Shown: positions 7,568-16,488, numbered from the stretch's first letter. The stretch: 64,000 nucleotides of DNA from Lachnospiraceae bacterium (GCA_024403555.1 JAKSRP010000005.1:1-64000), one strand, 5' to 3'. Notes: generated by a model from the letters alone, not told the origin. A program made the numbers and translations.

Positions 7568-8485
7568 ATGTTTACGGTAGCAATTGACATTGGTGGAACC
7601 AACACACGTGTTGCACTTGTGGATGAGAATTTAAAAATTATAAAAAGAACTCAGTTTTCAACGGATACAACCAATCCGGAACATACTTTGGATGAGATTG
7701 TGGAAGTAATTCGTGGATATGGGAATGATATTCAGGCACAGATTACTGGAATCGGAATGTCTTGTCCGGGACCGTTAGACTTGATTCATGGAAAGATTCT
7801 GACACCACCAAATCTAACAGGTGGCTGGCACAATTACATGATTACGGATGCGCTCAAGGCCAAAACTGGTCTGCCAGTATATCTTGATAATGATGCAAAC
7901 TTAGCAGCACTTGCGGAAGCAACCGTTGGCGAGGGGAAAGATTATCGTTATGTGCAGTTTCTGACTATTTCCACAGGGCTCGGTGCTGGTTTTGTCATCG
8001 ACAAAGAAATCTACTTAGGTGCACATGGCTTTGCAAATGAAGTTGCCAACACAATTATGATTCAGGATGGTCCGTCCCATGGTTCAATTATTCCAGGTGG
8101 TGTGGAAGCAATCTGTTCAGGCACGGCAATTGTAGAACGCGCAAAGAAAGCAGGAATTGCTGCTAAGCATGCGGGAGAAGTCAATGATCTAGCTCTTGAA
8201 GGTAATGAAAATGCAAAACAGATTATGGATGATGCAAAAAACTATCTTGCCAACTTTGTCGCTTTCATCTATGCATTTGCCGATCCGGAAATCGTAATTT
8301 TAGGGGGCTCTGTAGCCATTAAGATTGAAGGGTTCGTAGAAGAAGTAGAAGAATTGGTGAAAACCAAGGTATATCCAAACATGATTCCGTACATTAATAT
8401 TAGAAAAACAACATTGGATGAAGATTCCGGACTTCTCGGAGGAGGAATTCTTGCGTATCTTAAAAGAGTTATGACGGAAAAGTGA
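7568..8485 (+). CDS. ROK family sugar kinase
   Basis: ATP-dependent hexose kinase of the ROK family, 305 aa. The N-terminal phosphate loop is VAIDIGGTNTRVAL. The sugar-binding and catalytic stretch is VYLDNDANLAALAE with the catalytic Asp, followed by TISTGLGAGFVI and the glycine-rich FADPEIVILGGS. Most ROK proteins have a CxCGxxGCxE zinc loop after the catalytic region; here that place reads HGSIIPGGVEAICSG with a single Cys, so the zinc site is missing. I chose the ATG after aaggag (7549) over the GTG at 7556. The substrate is uncertain (glucose, fructose or N-acetyl sugars). The stop codon lies inside the first hairpin of the downstream repeat array. Confidence 0.87.
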   Translation: MFTVAIDIGGTNTRVALVDENLKIIKRTQFSTDTTNPEHTLDEIVEVIRGYGNDIQAQITGIGMSCPGPLDLIHGKILTPPNLTGGWHNYMITDALKAKTGLPVYLDNDANLAALAEATVGEGKDYRYVQFLTISTGLGAGFVIDKEIYLGAHGFANEVANTIMIQDGPSHGSIIPGGVEAICSGTAIVERAKKAGIAAKHAGEVNDLALEGNENAKQIMDDAKNYLANFVAFIYAFADPEIVILGGSVAIKIEGFVEEVEELVKTKVYPNMIPYINIRKTTLDEDSGLLGGGILAYLKRVMTEK

Positions 8486-8868
8486 TACATGTGGGAAAAT
8501 TGAAAACTGTGTCACTGAATTTTTGATGAAAAGTATTACACATTGGAAGAATGAAAACTGTGGCACTGAATTTTTGATGAAAAGTATTACACATCGGAAG
8601 AATGAAAATTGTGGCACCCCAAATTTGGTCAAAAGTATTACATATAAGAAAATTGAAATTCGTGTCACTAAAATCAGTGCTACAGATTTAGATATTAAAA
8701 TATGTAATCAAAATTTTCAGAAAATCAGTGCCACAAATTTAGAAACTGAAATTTGTAATCAAAATTTGTTGGAAACTGATACCACAGATTCGGAAATCAA
8801 AATTTGTAATCAAATTTAGCAAAAAAATAGTGACACAGATATTAAAATCAAAATCTGTGTCACTGGAA
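8481..8868. repeat. Mirrored array of ~50-bp hairpin repeats (family A, copy 1)
   Basis: About eight units of roughly 50 bp. Four face forward, with cores like aactgtggcactgaattttt near 8514 and 8565, the fourth truncated near 8662-8668. Four more are in inverse orientation (cores cagtgccacaaatt near 8725, taccacagatt near 8780). The ends are capped by hairpins: 8481-8517 (agtgatac.../...gtgtcact, overlapping the kinase stop codon) and 8828-8864 (AGTGACACAGAT/ATCTGTGTCACT, perfect). The whole region can therefore fold as one large nested inverted repeat. It fills the gap between the convergent kinase and DUF1848 genes. No coding function is evident. Confidence 0.8.
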
Positions 8869-8881
8869 TTGCAAAAACGAC

Positions 8882-9817
8882 TTAAAACTCCAGTCGCATC
8901 TGATAATCCATCCAGCTTTTTTGTTCTGCTTCTCGGATTACATCTCCTGGCAGCAAGTTGCCGAGAAGGAATGGTGAGTCTGGGTCATGATTTCTTAAAT
9001 TTTCTTTTGCTAATGCGGCATTGGAATTGGCGTAGCAATATCTGCACAGATGCGCGCAAGTATCATAAGCACCAATGTCAGTGCCTAACAGGCAGGCGCA
9101 TTCGCCATTTCGTTGATTCATCTTTTTCTTAGGCACATCTAGATAACCGTGCAATGCGGTTTCGTAAGTTTTTACTGTCATACAACCAGAACAATCCGCT
9201 CCAAATTTCTCTAAAAAATCGCCTTCGGCGCAAGGTTTAATTACCATATCATAATCAGAAGCAATAGCGATGAATTCTTTTCCTATTGTAATACGGTCTT
9301 CCATGGAAACCTCACGGGCAGCAGGAAAATTCCTTCTTACCTTCTGATATAAATCGATAAAACTGATGACACAAGTATGGGTAGAGCCAGCTAAAGCTTT
9401 TGCCATACATTCAAAATCTTTGATATGACGACTAACAGTATAAGTTTCATTAATTAGAATCGGATCATATCGCCAGCCCATACTGTCAGGACCAACAATA
9501 TGAGAAAGATGGATAAAATCTTCCATTACTTTTTCTTTTGCCGGAACATTTGGCTCGATATCACGGCCGTAAGGAGTGATCGTAACGAACCAGTACTGGC
9601 CAAAATTCTTTAGCGCATCCATATAAGGAAGCATCGGCGCAGGATTTTTCGTGCAAAAAGCAATCAAATCCACCACATCTGGGGTGAGTTGGTAACGTGT
9701 CACCTGCTCTGGATTATACGGATTTCGCACAAGGACAAAACCTTCTTTTATTCGATTGAAAAACCATGTTGAATAGAATGCTGGAATATCGGTTCGCATT
9801 CCGGTCTGGATAATCAT
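8882..9817 (-). CDS. DUF1848 domain-containing protein
   Basis: This 311-aa protein matches the DUF1848 family: N-terminal MIIQTGMRTDIPAFYSTWF, RNPYNPEQVTRY, WRYDPILI, and a cysteine-rich C terminus with CACLLGTDIGAYDTC followed by CRYCYAN. The TIM-barrel-like layout and the terminal CxxxCxxC-type cluster recall radical-SAM or Fe-S enzymes, but the family has no established reaction. It lies 14 bp after the HAD phosphatase gene on the same strand, so LacI-HAD-DUF1848 are probably co-transcribed. RBS aaaggagtaacgact precedes the ATG. Confidence 0.86.
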   Translation of the reverse strand: MIIQTGMRTDIPAFYSTWFFNRIKEGFVLVRNPYNPEQVTRYQLTPDVVDLIAFCTKNPAPMLPYMDALKNFGQYWFVTITPYGRDIEPNVPAKEKVMEDFIHLSHIVGPDSMGWRYDPILINETYTVSRHIKDFECMAKALAGSTHTCVISFIDLYQKVRRNFPAAREVSMEDRITIGKEFIAIASDYDMVIKPCAEGDFLEKFGADCSGCMTVKTYETALHGYLDVPKKKMNQRNGECACLLGTDIGAYDTCAHLCRYCYANSNAALAKENLRNHDPDSPFLLGNLLPGDVIREAEQKSWMDYQMRLEF

Positions 9818-9831
9818 TAGTCGTTACTCCT

Positions 9832-10650
9832 TTAAAGCAAATATTTCTCGATCGCCTCTGCAACACCGTCGTGATCATTGTCGGCTACGACCACATCACA
9901 AAGAGCTAATACTTCATCTGTGGAATTGCCCATGGCAATTGGAAGTCCGACTGCTTTTAGCATGGCCAGATCATTTCCTGCATCCCCAACTGCGATGCAT
10001 TCACTCAAATCGATTCCTAAAATATCACATAAATGTCCAAGTCCGGTCGCTTTATTGACTCCGCATGGGGAAATTTCTAAGGATTTTTCTTCGGTAAAGG
10101 CAAATGCTACCGGATAGTCTTTCATCTGTTCATAAAGCTTTGCACGGATCTCTGGTGTGGCACAAAAGAAGATGACTTTTTCTAAACTTCCTGCATGTGC
10201 ATAATAATAAGAAGGAACGTCAGATACTAATGTGTGGTAACGTTCGTATACATCCTTGTAGGCTTCCATCCCGTACTTGTCGATGATTGGCATCTTATCT
10301 GCATCCACGACCGTTTTCCCGAAACTGTCATAGTAGAGCATCACATCTTCCGTCTGGCTCATATCAAAAACCTGATGAGCCTGCTCTAGAGTAAGTGAGT
10401 CTGTGTGGAGCGATTTTTTATTGATGGCATCATACACGAGGGAACCATTTTCTAATACATAATAAGGGATTCCTGCAATTTCCTTCTCGTAGTCACGAAG
10501 TTCATCTACTGAACGCCCAGTGGAAAGGGCTACATATTTTCCGCTGGCTACTGCCTTGGCAATCGCTTCAGCCGTCTTTTGGGAAATGGTTTTGTCTGTT
10601 TTAAGAAGCGTGCCATCCATGTCGATGGCGATCAATTTATAGTTACTCAT
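9832..10650 (-). CDS. Cof-type HAD-IIB family phosphatase
   Basis: A 272-aa haloacid-dehalogenase superfamily sugar-phosphate phosphatase. Motif I DMDGTLLKTD is at residues 10-19 with the nucleophile Asp, motif II ALSTGRS near 57, a C2B cap in the middle, motif III Lys around SLEKVIFF or further on, and motif IV VGDAGNDLAML near 222. The length and CGVNKATGL segment fit the YidA/Cof group, which hydrolyses sugar phosphates broadly. Its start overlaps the end of the LacI gene by 8 nt, so translation is probably coupled. The natural substrate is unknown; the glycerol-phosphate context is suggestive only. Confidence 0.9.
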   Translation of the reverse strand: MSNYKLIAIDMDGTLLKTDKTISQKTAEAIAKAVASGKYVALSTGRSVDELRDYEKEIAGIPYYVLENGSLVYDAINKKSLHTDSLTLEQAHQVFDMSQTEDVMLYYDSFGKTVVDADKMPIIDKYGMEAYKDVYERYHTLVSDVPSYYYAHAGSLEKVIFFCATPEIRAKLYEQMKDYPVAFAFTEEKSLEISPCGVNKATGLGHLCDILGIDLSECIAVGDAGNDLAMLKAVGLPIAMGNSTDEVLALCDVVVADNDHDGVAEAIEKYLL

Positions 10651-11749
10651 GTTTTGCGATATCCTTTCTACGGCATTTTCCAGTGCTTTTTCGAATGATC
10701 AGTTCTGGTTCGTATTCTAATCGAACAATATAGTTGTAGCGGGAACTACGAGCATTCTTTTTCATAGCGATTTTTCGGTGAATTAAGTCTACGGCTTCGA
10801 TTCCTTTTAAATCGGAAGCATGTTCGATGGTTGTTAAGGAAATCTGCGCCATGGCAGAAAGTGGGATGTTATCAAATCCGCATACAGAGAAATCTCTTGG
10901 GATTTTATAGCCCATGTCGGAGAGCGCACACATAATACCAAAGGCGGTCAGGTCATTGTTGCCGACTAAGGCGGTGGAATCCGTTCCTTTCTTTAATAAT
11001 TTTATGGTCTGATCGTATCCATTTCGATACTCCGCGTTATCCGGAGAATAAAGCTGATAATCTTCCGGGTTGGCATCCATGAGTGTGACCTGATCGGCGG
11101 AAAGACCATTTTCTTTAAATGCACTTCGAATCCCTTCAAGACGGTCACTTCGACCAACCTCGTGGCGATGGATTGGGGAAGTGATGTAGGTTACTTTTCT
11201 ATGACCAAGATCAAGGAGATGACTTCCAACTAAAAAGCCAGGCTTGATTCGGTCAAGTTCGATTGCGTCAAATTTGGACTGCATGGATTTTTCACCGATT
11301 GAGATGACTGGGATTTTCTCGGACAGAGCATTTGCCTGGTAAACCATAGCCGGAGGATAGAGGTAAATGACTCCGCACAGGTTCATCTCTTTAAACAAAT
11401 CGAGATAGTAGGACTCGGTATCGGAGTCGCGAAGGGTTGGGGCAATGAAAATGGAGTAGCCATATTGCTTCGCACGCTCGGAAATGGAGTGGATAACCAT
11501 GGCGTAGTAATTGTTGGCAAAGGTCGGGCAAATGACCATAATCGTGTTGCTAAGCTCCTGATTGAGCTTTTTATCAGATTTTCGTTTTTTCTCATAGCCA
11601 AGTTCGGCAGCAGCACTAAGAACTCGCTGTTTTGTCTCTTCTGAGAAGGATACATTCTTCTTTCCGCTTAAAATCATGGATACAGTGGACTGAGACATCC
11701 CGATATGATCGGCTATCATCTTTGTAGTGATTCTCTTTTTCGTTGACAT
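10643..11749 (-). CDS. LacI family transcriptional regulator (paralogue 1)
   Basis: A 368-aa repressor-type regulator. The N-terminal helix-turn-helix reads TTKMIADHIGMSQSTVSMIL with the hinge around FSEETKQRVLSAAAELGY. The rest is a periplasmic-binding-protein-like sensor domain ending with YKIPRDFSVCGFDNIPLSAM. It is divergent from the glycerol-3-phosphate oxidoreductase operon across a 560-bp gap, the usual LacI target arrangement. It is clearly similar to the second LacI protein at 26881, sharing the same CGFDN(I/L)PLSAM and TTIEH stretches. The inducer is not evident. Confidence 0.92.
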   Translation of the reverse strand: MSTKKRITTKMIADHIGMSQSTVSMILSGKKNVSFSEETKQRVLSAAAELGYEKKRKSDKKLNQELSNTIMVICPTFANNYYAMVIHSISERAKQYGYSIFIAPTLRDSDTESYYLDLFKEMNLCGVIYLYPPAMVYQANALSEKIPVISIGEKSMQSKFDAIELDRIKPGFLVGSHLLDLGHRKVTYITSPIHRHEVGRSDRLEGIRSAFKENGLSADQVTLMDANPEDYQLYSPDNAEYRNGYDQTIKLLKKGTDSTALVGNNDLTAFGIMCALSDMGYKIPRDFSVCGFDNIPLSAMAQISLTTIEHASDLKGIEAVDLIHRKIAMKKNARSSRYNYIVRLEYEPELIIRKSTGKCRRKDIAKHE

Positions 11750-12036
11750 ATAAAACCTCTATTACAAAGTTGTTGTCAGTAAAAAGCAATTATAATAAAA
11801 AATAAAAATTAATTTTTACGAGTGTTTGAATTAATAAATTCTAATAATATTAATAATATTATAGCGCTGATTAATGGGGAAATCAATGAATATTGTCGTG
11901 AAAAACAATATATTTATAAGAAAACGGTTGTTAGAAGTGCAAGAATTTGAAAAGTGATGTTGTGTTTTTGAAGTGCTACAGTATTAATAATTAATAAAAA
12001 TGATTAAATGTATCTAGTTTTGTACAATCAGACAAT

Positions 12037-12065
12037 TTGACTATCATTTCAAAACATAATATAGT
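12037..12065 (+). promoter_or_regulatory. Promoter of the glycerol-3-phosphate oxidoreductase operon
   Basis: TTGACT (12037-12042), a 17-bp spacer and TATAGT (12060-12065). This predicts a transcript start near 12072 and therefore an untranslated leader of about 240 nt. The AT-rich stretch at 11750-12036 upstream holds several short attaat/attaata palindromes that could bind the divergent LacI protein, and otherwise nothing I can name. Confidence 0.65.
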
Positions 12066-12076
12066 AGATTCATAAG

Positions 12077-12310
12077 CAGCGCATCTGCAATTTGCACAAG
12101 CTTTGCTGGTTTATAACCCGAAAACTAGTAAATGTGCATAATGGTGTGTATTTTTTTGTGATTGGGGGATTGCAAAGGAATAATAGATATGTTGCTGCAG
12201 TTAATGAGATAGCGTGATCTCATTAGTAGTACGGGCAGTGACAGGGGTTTATCCCCTGGCATCTGCGCATGAAAAATGTTGCAGTTGGTACAATAGGAGG
12301 AAATAAGAAA
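12077..12310 (+). promoter_or_regulatory. Long structured 5' leader, possible cis-regulatory RNA
   Basis: Helices visible by eye: TGCACA (12093-12098) with TGTGCA (12133-12138) enclosing CTGGTTT/AAAACTAG; CTTTGC (12101) with GCAAAG (12172); TAATGAGAT (12202-12210) with ATCTCATTA (12217-12225); and CAGGGG/CCCCTG (12242-12258) inside gcag/ctgc. The last two precede the ribosome binding site. It does not match a riboswitch I recognise. Confidence 0.45.
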
Positions 12311-13750
12311 GTGTATGATGTAGCGATTATCGGTGCTGGAATCACAGGATGTTCCATTGCATACGAATTAGGAAAGTACAATGTAAAAGCAATCGTAATT
12401 GAAAAAGAAAACGATGTAGCTGTAGGAACTACAAAAGCTAATAGTGCTATCGTTCATGGTGGTTATGACCCAGAAGTTGGCACAGACATGGCTAAATACA
12501 ACGTAAAAGGTAACGCATATATTAAAGAATTATGTGGCAAATTAGATGTTGCTTACAAACAGATCGGTGCTTTAGTATGTGCATTTAGTGAAGCAGAAAT
12601 TGCTCATGTAGAAGAATTAAAAGCTCGTGGCGAAGCTAACGGTGTACCAGGACTTGAAATTTGGGATCAGGCTAAAGTTCGTGAAGCTGAACCAAATATC
12701 TCTGATGAAGTTGTTGCAGCTCTTTACTCTCCAACAACAGGTATCGTTTCCCCATGGGAATTAGCATTAGCTTTAGCTGAAACAGCAGCTACAAACGGCG
12801 TAGAATTCAAATTCAACGCTCCATGTACAAACATCACAAAAGAAGGCGATGTTTACACAATTGAAACTCCAGCAGGAAACGTAGAAGCTAAATACGTTTG
12901 TAACGCAGCTGGTGTTTACGCTGATGTTGTTAATAACTATGTTTGTGAAGAATCCTTCAAGATCTTACCAAACAAAGGTGAATATTACTTATTAGATAAA
13001 TCTCAGGGAACATTAGTTAACCACGTTATCTTCCAGTGTCCAAATGAAAAAGGTAAAGGTGTATTAGTTTCCCCAACAGTTCATGGCAACTTAATCGTTG
13101 GTCCAGACTCTCAGCCATCCGCAGCTGATGACATTTCCACAACAATGGAAGGATTAAATTTTGTTCGTACAACAGCATTAAAATCCGTTCCATCTATCAA
13201 CTATAGAGAATCTATCCGTAACTTCGCAGGTGTTCGTGCAAGAACAGCAGTTCATGACTTCTTCATCTTCGAAGACAAAGAACAGAAAGGTTTCTTCAAT
13301 ATTTCTGGTATGGCTTCTCCAGGTCTTACATCTGCTCCAGCTATCGCTGTTGACTTAGTTAAGATGATCGAAGCTTCCGGATTAGAATTAGTTGCTAAAG
13401 AAAATATTTGTGATACACGTAAAGTAAATCGTTTCAAACATATGACAAATGAAGAAAGAGCTGAAATCGTTAAAGCTAACCCATTATATGGTAAAATCAT
13501 TTGCCGTTGTGAAACAGTTACAGAAGGTGAAATCGTAGATGCTCTTCACAGACCAATCACTCCAACATCCATCGATGGTATCAAGAGAAGATGTAATGCT
13601 GGTATGGGACGTTGCCAGGGCGGATTCTGTGGACCACGTGTTCAGGAAATCATCGCTAGAGAACTTGGTATCGCATTAGCAGATGTTCCTCAGGATCGTG
13701 TAGGAACTAAGATCATCACTGGAGAAACAAAAGAAGGAGGAGCAAACTAA
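12311..13750 (+). CDS. FAD-dependent glycerol-3-phosphate dehydrogenase/oxidase-like protein with BFD-type [2Fe-2S] domain
   Basis: This 479-aa GlpA-like flavoprotein starts with the FAD Rossmann motif DVAIIGAGITGCSIAYEL. A DAO-type oxidoreductase domain follows up to about residue 370. The C-terminal BFD-like [2Fe-2S] domain begins IICRCETVTEGEI and contains RRCNAGMGRCQGGFCGP. I place the start at GTG 12311, ten bases after AGGAGG (12295-12300), because homologues begin M-Y-D-V-A; an upstream ATG at 12269 has no Shine-Dalgarno. It probably oxidises glycerol 3-phosphate to dihydroxyacetone phosphate with its two downstream partners. Codon use is strongly biased, suggesting high expression. 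Confidence 0.86.
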   Translation: MYDVAIIGAGITGCSIAYELGKYNVKAIVIEKENDVAVGTTKANSAIVHGGYDPEVGTDMAKYNVKGNAYIKELCGKLDVAYKQIGALVCAFSEAEIAHVEELKARGEANGVPGLEIWDQAKVREAEPNISDEVVAALYSPTTGIVSPWELALALAETAATNGVEFKFNAPCTNITKEGDVYTIETPAGNVEAKYVCNAAGVYADVVNNYVCEESFKILPNKGEYYLLDKSQGTLVNHVIFQCPNEKGKGVLVSPTVHGNLIVGPDSQPSAADDISTTMEGLNFVRTTALKSVPSINYRESIRNFAGVRARTAVHDFFIFEDKEQKGFFNISGMASPGLTSAPAIAVDLVKMIEASGLELVAKENICDTRKVNRFKHMTNEERAEIVKANPLYGKIICRCETVTEGEIVDALHRPITPTSIDGIKRRCNAGMGRCQGGFCGPRVQEIIARELGIALADVPQDRVGTKIITGETKEGGAN

Positions 13751-15006
13751 TGTTATATGATGTAATCGTAGTAGGCGGCGGTCCTGCTGGTTTAGCAGCA
13801 GCTCTTGAAGCAAAGAAAAACGGCGCAGAAAGTATTTTAATTATTGAACGTGACGCTGAATTAGGTGGTATCTTAAATCAGTGTATCCATAACGGATTTG
13901 GTCTTCATACTTTCAAAGAAGAATTAACAGGTCCTGAATACGCAGACAAATATATCAAGATGTTACCAGGTACAGGCATCGAAGTTATGCTTAACACAAT
14001 GGTATTAGAAATCACTCCAGACAAAACTGTATGGTGCATGAATAAAGAACAGGGTTACATGAACATCGCTGCTAAAGCTATCGTTTTAGGTATGGGATGT
14101 CGTGAAAGAACTCGTGGTGCTATCGCAGTTCCTGGCGATCGTCCAGCTGGTGTATTCTCCGCTGGTGCAGCTCAGAGATATGTAAATATCGAAGGTTACA
14201 TGGTAGGTAAGAAAGTTCTTATCTTAGGTTCTGGTGATATCGGTCTTATCATGGCTCGTCGTATGAGTTTAGAAGGCGCTGAAGTATTAGCATGTGTAGA
14301 ATTATGTCCATATTCTAACGGTCTTAACCGTAACATCGTTCAGTGCTTACATGACTACAATATTCCTCTTTACTTATCTCATACAATTACAGACATCAAA
14401 GGTAAAGACCGTGTTGAATCTGTAACAATCATGAAAGTAAATGATGATACAAAACAGCCTATCCCAGGTACAGAAATCGTATTTGATGTAGATACAGTAT
14501 TATTATCCGTAGGTTTAATTCCTGAAAACGAATTATCCCGTGGTGTAGGCCTTGACATGGACCCAAGAACAAGCGGCCCTGTAGTTTATGAAAACATGGA
14601 AACATCCATCGAAGGTATCTTCGCATCTGGTAACGTACTTCACGTACATGACTTAGTAGACTTCGTATCTGCTGAATCCGCAAAAGCTGGTGCAGCAGCT
14701 GCAGAATACGTTAAGAATGGTGAAGCTGATGGAACAGGCACAATCGCTGTTAAAGCTGGCCCTGGTGCTAACGCAATCATCCCTCAGAAGATCCGTCCTG
14801 CAAACGTAGACAAATCTGTTGAAATCGCTTTCCGTCCAATGGCAGTTACACAGAATTCCGTAATCAAAATCATGTCTGGTGACAAAGTTATCTCCCAGTT
14901 CAAGAGAGCTCACATGGTACCAGCTGAAATGGAAAAAGTTGTATTAGCTAAAGCATTCTTTGACAAGATTGAAAACAACGAAGTAACAATCACAGTTGAA
15001 GCTTAA
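13750..15006 (+). CDS. NAD(P)/FAD-dependent oxidoreductase, partner of the GlpA-like protein
   Basis: A 418-aa two-dinucleotide-fold flavoprotein. The FAD motif DVIVVGGGPAGLAAALEA is at the N terminus and the NAD(P) motif KVLILGSGDIGLIMARRM lies at about residue 155. IFASGNVLHVHDLVDFV near the C-terminal part is the FAD-contacting segment. An N-terminal LNQCIHNGFG contains a cysteine typical of this subgroup. Its ATG overlaps the previous stop codon by one base (TAATG). In E. coli terms it occupies the GlpB position, passing electrons from glycerol 3-phosphate oxidation to an acceptor; the acceptor is unknown. Confidence 0.85.
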   Translation: MLYDVIVVGGGPAGLAAALEAKKNGAESILIIERDAELGGILNQCIHNGFGLHTFKEELTGPEYADKYIKMLPGTGIEVMLNTMVLEITPDKTVWCMNKEQGYMNIAAKAIVLGMGCRERTRGAIAVPGDRPAGVFSAGAAQRYVNIEGYMVGKKVLILGSGDIGLIMARRMSLEGAEVLACVELCPYSNGLNRNIVQCLHDYNIPLYLSHTITDIKGKDRVESVTIMKVNDDTKQPIPGTEIVFDVDTVLLSVGLIPENELSRGVGLDMDPRTSGPVVYENMETSIEGIFASGNVLHVHDLVDFVSAESAKAGAAAAEYVKNGEADGTGTIAVKAGPGANAIIPQKIRPANVDKSVEIAFRPMAVTQNSVIKIMSGDKVISQFKRAHMVPAEMEKVVLAKAFFDKIENNEVTITVEA

Positions 15007-15023
15007 TTTGGAAGGAGAAAAAA

Positions 15024-15371
15024 ATGACAGAACTTATTTGTATTGTATGTCCTAACGGATGTCATTTAAATGTTGATGAAGAAAACGGTTACGCAGTAAC
15101 TGGTAACAAATGTCCACGTGGTGTTGACTATGGTAAAAAAGAATTAACAGCACCTACACGTACAATCACATCTACAGTACGTATCAACGGCAAAACAGCT
15201 AGACGTGTTCCTTGCAAAACTTCTGCAGACTTCCCTAAAGGAAAAATCTTCGAAGTTATGGCTGAATTAGACAAAGTTGATGCAGTAGCACCTATCAAAG
15301 TTGGTGACGTTATCATTGAAAACGTATGCGGACTTGGCGTAGACATCGTTGCAGCTAAAGATATCGACTAA
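15024..15371 (+). CDS. DUF1667 domain-containing protein, third subunit of the glycerol-3-phosphate oxidoreductase operon
   Basis: A 115-aa protein with an N-terminal cysteine cluster (CIVCPNGC, then NKCPRGVDYG), giving four cysteines that likely bind zinc or an Fe-S cluster. A compact domain follows with RRVPCKTSADFPKG and the family ending VIENVCGLGVDIVAAKDI. DUF1667 proteins nearly always follow the two flavoproteins seen here, which supports an accessory electron-transfer or assembly role. It starts 17 bp after the preceding stop codon behind ggaaggagaaaaa, and the operon terminator lies 30 bp after it. Confidence 0.9.
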   Translation: MTELICIVCPNGCHLNVDEENGYAVTGNKCPRGVDYGKKELTAPTRTITSTVRINGKTARRVPCKTSADFPKGKIFEVMAELDKVDAVAPIKVGDVIIENVCGLGVDIVAAKDID

Positions 15372-15398
15372 TTATCAGATATAATTTAAAGTAATAAC

Positions 15399-15434
15399 AG
15401 ACCCTGGTCAGATTTTTCTGACCAGGGTTTTTTG
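15399..15434 (+). terminator. Terminator of the glycerol-3-phosphate oxidoreductase operon
   Basis: Arms accctggtcag (15401-15411) and ctgaccagggt (15418-15428), then TTTTTT. Confidence 0.92.
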
Positions 15435-15575
15435 TTGTTAAATAAAAATGTGTGATTATACAATTTTTGGAAAATCAAAACTACAAAATGTGAATTGATT
15501 GTGATATAATACTTCTTTAGTAATAATCCTTAACAATAACAAGAAGAAAGTATAAGTAAAGAAAGGAAGAACAAG

Positions 15576-16469
15576 ATGAGGGGATTTAAAAAATTAGTGA
15601 TTCTGGTTTTAGTTATGGCAATGATGGCTCAGACTTATATACCAACTCTTGGTGTACAGAGCACATTTGCGAAAGAAACAGATAATCAGGGACCAAGCGT
15701 TGTAAAAGACGGCGAAAACAAATATGTTGTAAATGCAGACGGAAGCTTATTTACCGGTGTTTATAATGATTACTGCTATAAGGATGGTGTGAAGTATATT
15801 AATTCCAGCCTTAAATCTGCAAAGAATATTTCCAACTATTCCAAAAAGAAAAAAACAATCAAGTATTTTACTCTTAAAGTAGATGGAAAAACATATGCAT
15901 TTAATGAAAAGGGAAAAGTATATAAGAAGACAATCATTGGAAACTATTTCTTTGACGAAACAGGGATCCGATGTAATGATGAAGTAGTTAAGAACGCAGT
16001 TCGCTTTGTATTAAACCATGGCGGAAAGAATAACAGCAGAGCTTCTAAATTAAAGAAGTGCTTTAATTACTTATCCAGCAGAAAACATTATTCTCATGAT
16101 ACAGACCATACAGCAAAATTAGCTACAACCTCCGGTTTACCAAAGGCAGCGAATAAATTTTTAAAGAAAGCAAATTCCGGTAAAGGGAATTGTTTCGGAT
16201 GGGCTTCAGCTTTTGCATATATTGGTAAAGTATTAGGATATGATGTTAAGGTTTGCAAAGGTACGACTCGTTTAGTAAGTGGCGGATACGGACCACACGG
16301 TTGGACATATATTAAGTATAGTGGCAGCTATAAGGTATGTGACCCTAACATGAATTATAAGAAAAATTGTTGGATGAAGTCTTACAAATCTTATCCATTC
16401 TCTCTTGGAAAATCCAAGACTTACTTCAAGCTAAAAATTAAGAATGGCAAGGCTTCCTGGTCAAAATAG
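15576..16469 (+). CDS. Secreted transglutaminase-like (papain-fold) protein
   Basis: This 297-aa protein has a signal peptide (basic MRGFKK, hydrophobic core, probable cleavage near TFAKE). A lysine-rich region containing short KVDGKTYAFNEKGKVYKK repeat-like stretches follows. The C-terminal half is a transglutaminase-like domain: catalytic Cys in GKGNCFGWASAFAYIG, His in GPHGWTYIKY, and Asp in YKVCDPNMNY, in the order expected for the Cys-His-Asp triad. It may cleave or cross-link cell-wall peptides or proteins outside the cell. RBS gaaaggaag precedes the ATG. Its substrate is unknown. Confidence 0.82.
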   Translation: MRGFKKLVILVLVMAMMAQTYIPTLGVQSTFAKETDNQGPSVVKDGENKYVVNADGSLFTGVYNDYCYKDGVKYINSSLKSAKNISNYSKKKKTIKYFTLKVDGKTYAFNEKGKVYKKTIIGNYFFDETGIRCNDEVVKNAVRFVLNHGGKNNSRASKLKKCFNYLSSRKHYSHDTDHTAKLATTSGLPKAANKFLKKANSGKGNCFGWASAFAYIGKVLGYDVKVCKGTTRLVSGGYGPHGWTYIKYSGSYKVCDPNMNYKKNCWMKSYKSYPFSLGKSKTYFKLKIKNGKASWSK

Positions 16470-16488
16470 TATAAAATATTGGAAGGAG

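Noticed and set aside
8523..8819. 98-aa plus-strand ORF with internal repeats (MKSITH, CGTEF)
   Set aside because: It is produced by the hairpin-repeat array; it has no Shine-Dalgarno, and the repeats invert midway, changing the apparent protein.
8481..8868. CRISPR array
   Set aside because: Units vary in sequence, have no constant-length unique spacers, and reverse orientation in the middle; no cas genes are nearby.
12269..12310. ATG at 12269 as the start of the GlpA-like protein
   Set aside because: It would place the AGGAGG inside the gene and add 14 residues absent from the family; GTG 12311 has correct spacing.
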